A DNA stretch of 64,000 bases from Cyanobacteria bacterium FACHB-DQ100 (lineage in GTDB: Bacteria > Cyanobacteriota > Cyanobacteriia > Leptolyngbyales > Leptolyngbyaceae): NCBI GenBank assembly GCA_014695195.1, contig JACJNW010000019.1:222469-286468 (forward strand), given 5' to 3'. The notes under the pieces are model-generated. The model did not search any database, was not told the origin of the DNA, and saw nothing but the letters and a program-made list of their open reading frames with translations. Both the position numbers and the translations under genes were made by a program. Below, in pieces: positions 63,967 to 64,000 of this stretch (position 1 is its first letter; each line of letters begins with the position of its first letter).

Positions 63967-64000
63967 ATGGCTCTTCTGACGGAAATCTTTGGAAAGCCAT
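63967..64000 (+). CDS. possible start of a gene cut by the window edge
   Basis: An ATG at 63967 opens a frame reading MALLTEIFGKP to the edge, too short to identify. The preceding 190 bp carry no gene, so a new gene starting here is plausible but unproven. Confidence 0.2.
   Translation, partial: MALLTEIFGKP

Overview
ORGANISM. The window comes from a cyanobacterium. The octamer gcgatcgc (HIP1) and its gcgatcg/cgatcgc variants recur every few hundred bases. Several genes belong to cyanobacterial families: a PlmA-type GntR regulator, a helical carotenoid protein related to the N-terminal half of OCP, a cyanobacterial-type PEP-CTERM surface protein and a DUF2382 stress protein. A filamentous Leptolyngbya-like lineage is plausible but cannot be proven from the sequence. 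LAYOUT. 1-11400 is an exopolysaccharide locus. Leftward it carries a Wzc-like tyrosine autokinase, a methyltransferase, an O-antigen ligase/polymerase-like membrane protein and two glycosyltransferases (one cut by the window edge). Rightward it carries a Wza-like export protein, two more glycosyltransferases and a PEP-CTERM protein. 11480-23535 is mostly housekeeping: a DUF4230-like protein, a Gfo/Idh/MocA oxidoreductase, an XRE regulator with an ATPase, a P-type Ca2+-ATPase, recF, an ABC exporter overlapping hisG, an OmpR-type regulator and an HD-like protein. 23532-29072 is an accessory, conflict-system-like region. It holds a NACHT-HEAT STAND NTPase with 18 almost identical HEAT units, a UPF0175 antitoxin, a PIN (DUF3368) toxin pseudogene with two in-frame stops, and a small protein. 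The N-terminus of that small protein repeats the peptide motif found at the C-terminus of the NACHT protein. A 21-bp-phased palindrome array lies upstream of the NACHT gene. 29127-32953 holds two divergent membrane proteins, SulP and MscS, each ending in a cyclic-nucleotide-binding domain. 33028-42107 is a complete Wsp-like chemosensory operon (CheW, CheR-TPR, MCP, WspD-type CheW, CheA-REC, CheB). Its last gene is a response regulator carrying a class III adenylyl cyclase in place of the WspR diguanylate cyclase. 42248-48993 has prepilin peptidase, pheT, a YciI-like protein, a secreted RNase T2, a zinc-ribbon membrane protein and a HTH protein. 49203-53382 is a co-directional group of envelope or stress proteins (lipoprotein, DUF2382, BON lipoprotein, EcsC-like). 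53998-63775 has a 2OG oxygenase, an S1-domain protein, a dienelactone hydrolase, plmA, two sensor kinases, a decayed HlyD remnant, the carotenoid protein, a NUDIX hydrolase and a Lys-rich protein. HOW THE GENES WORK TOGETHER. Two systems stand out. The first is a candidate NLR-like switch in which the NACHT-HEAT protein and the small partner could talk through a shared amyloid-like motif. The second is a Wsp-type surface-sensing pathway whose predicted output is cAMP, encoded next to two membrane proteins whose cNMP-binding domains keep the key Glu and Arg. Short tandem duplications are unusually common in the intergenic DNA. No rRNA, tRNA, CRISPR array or complete insertion sequence was recognised.
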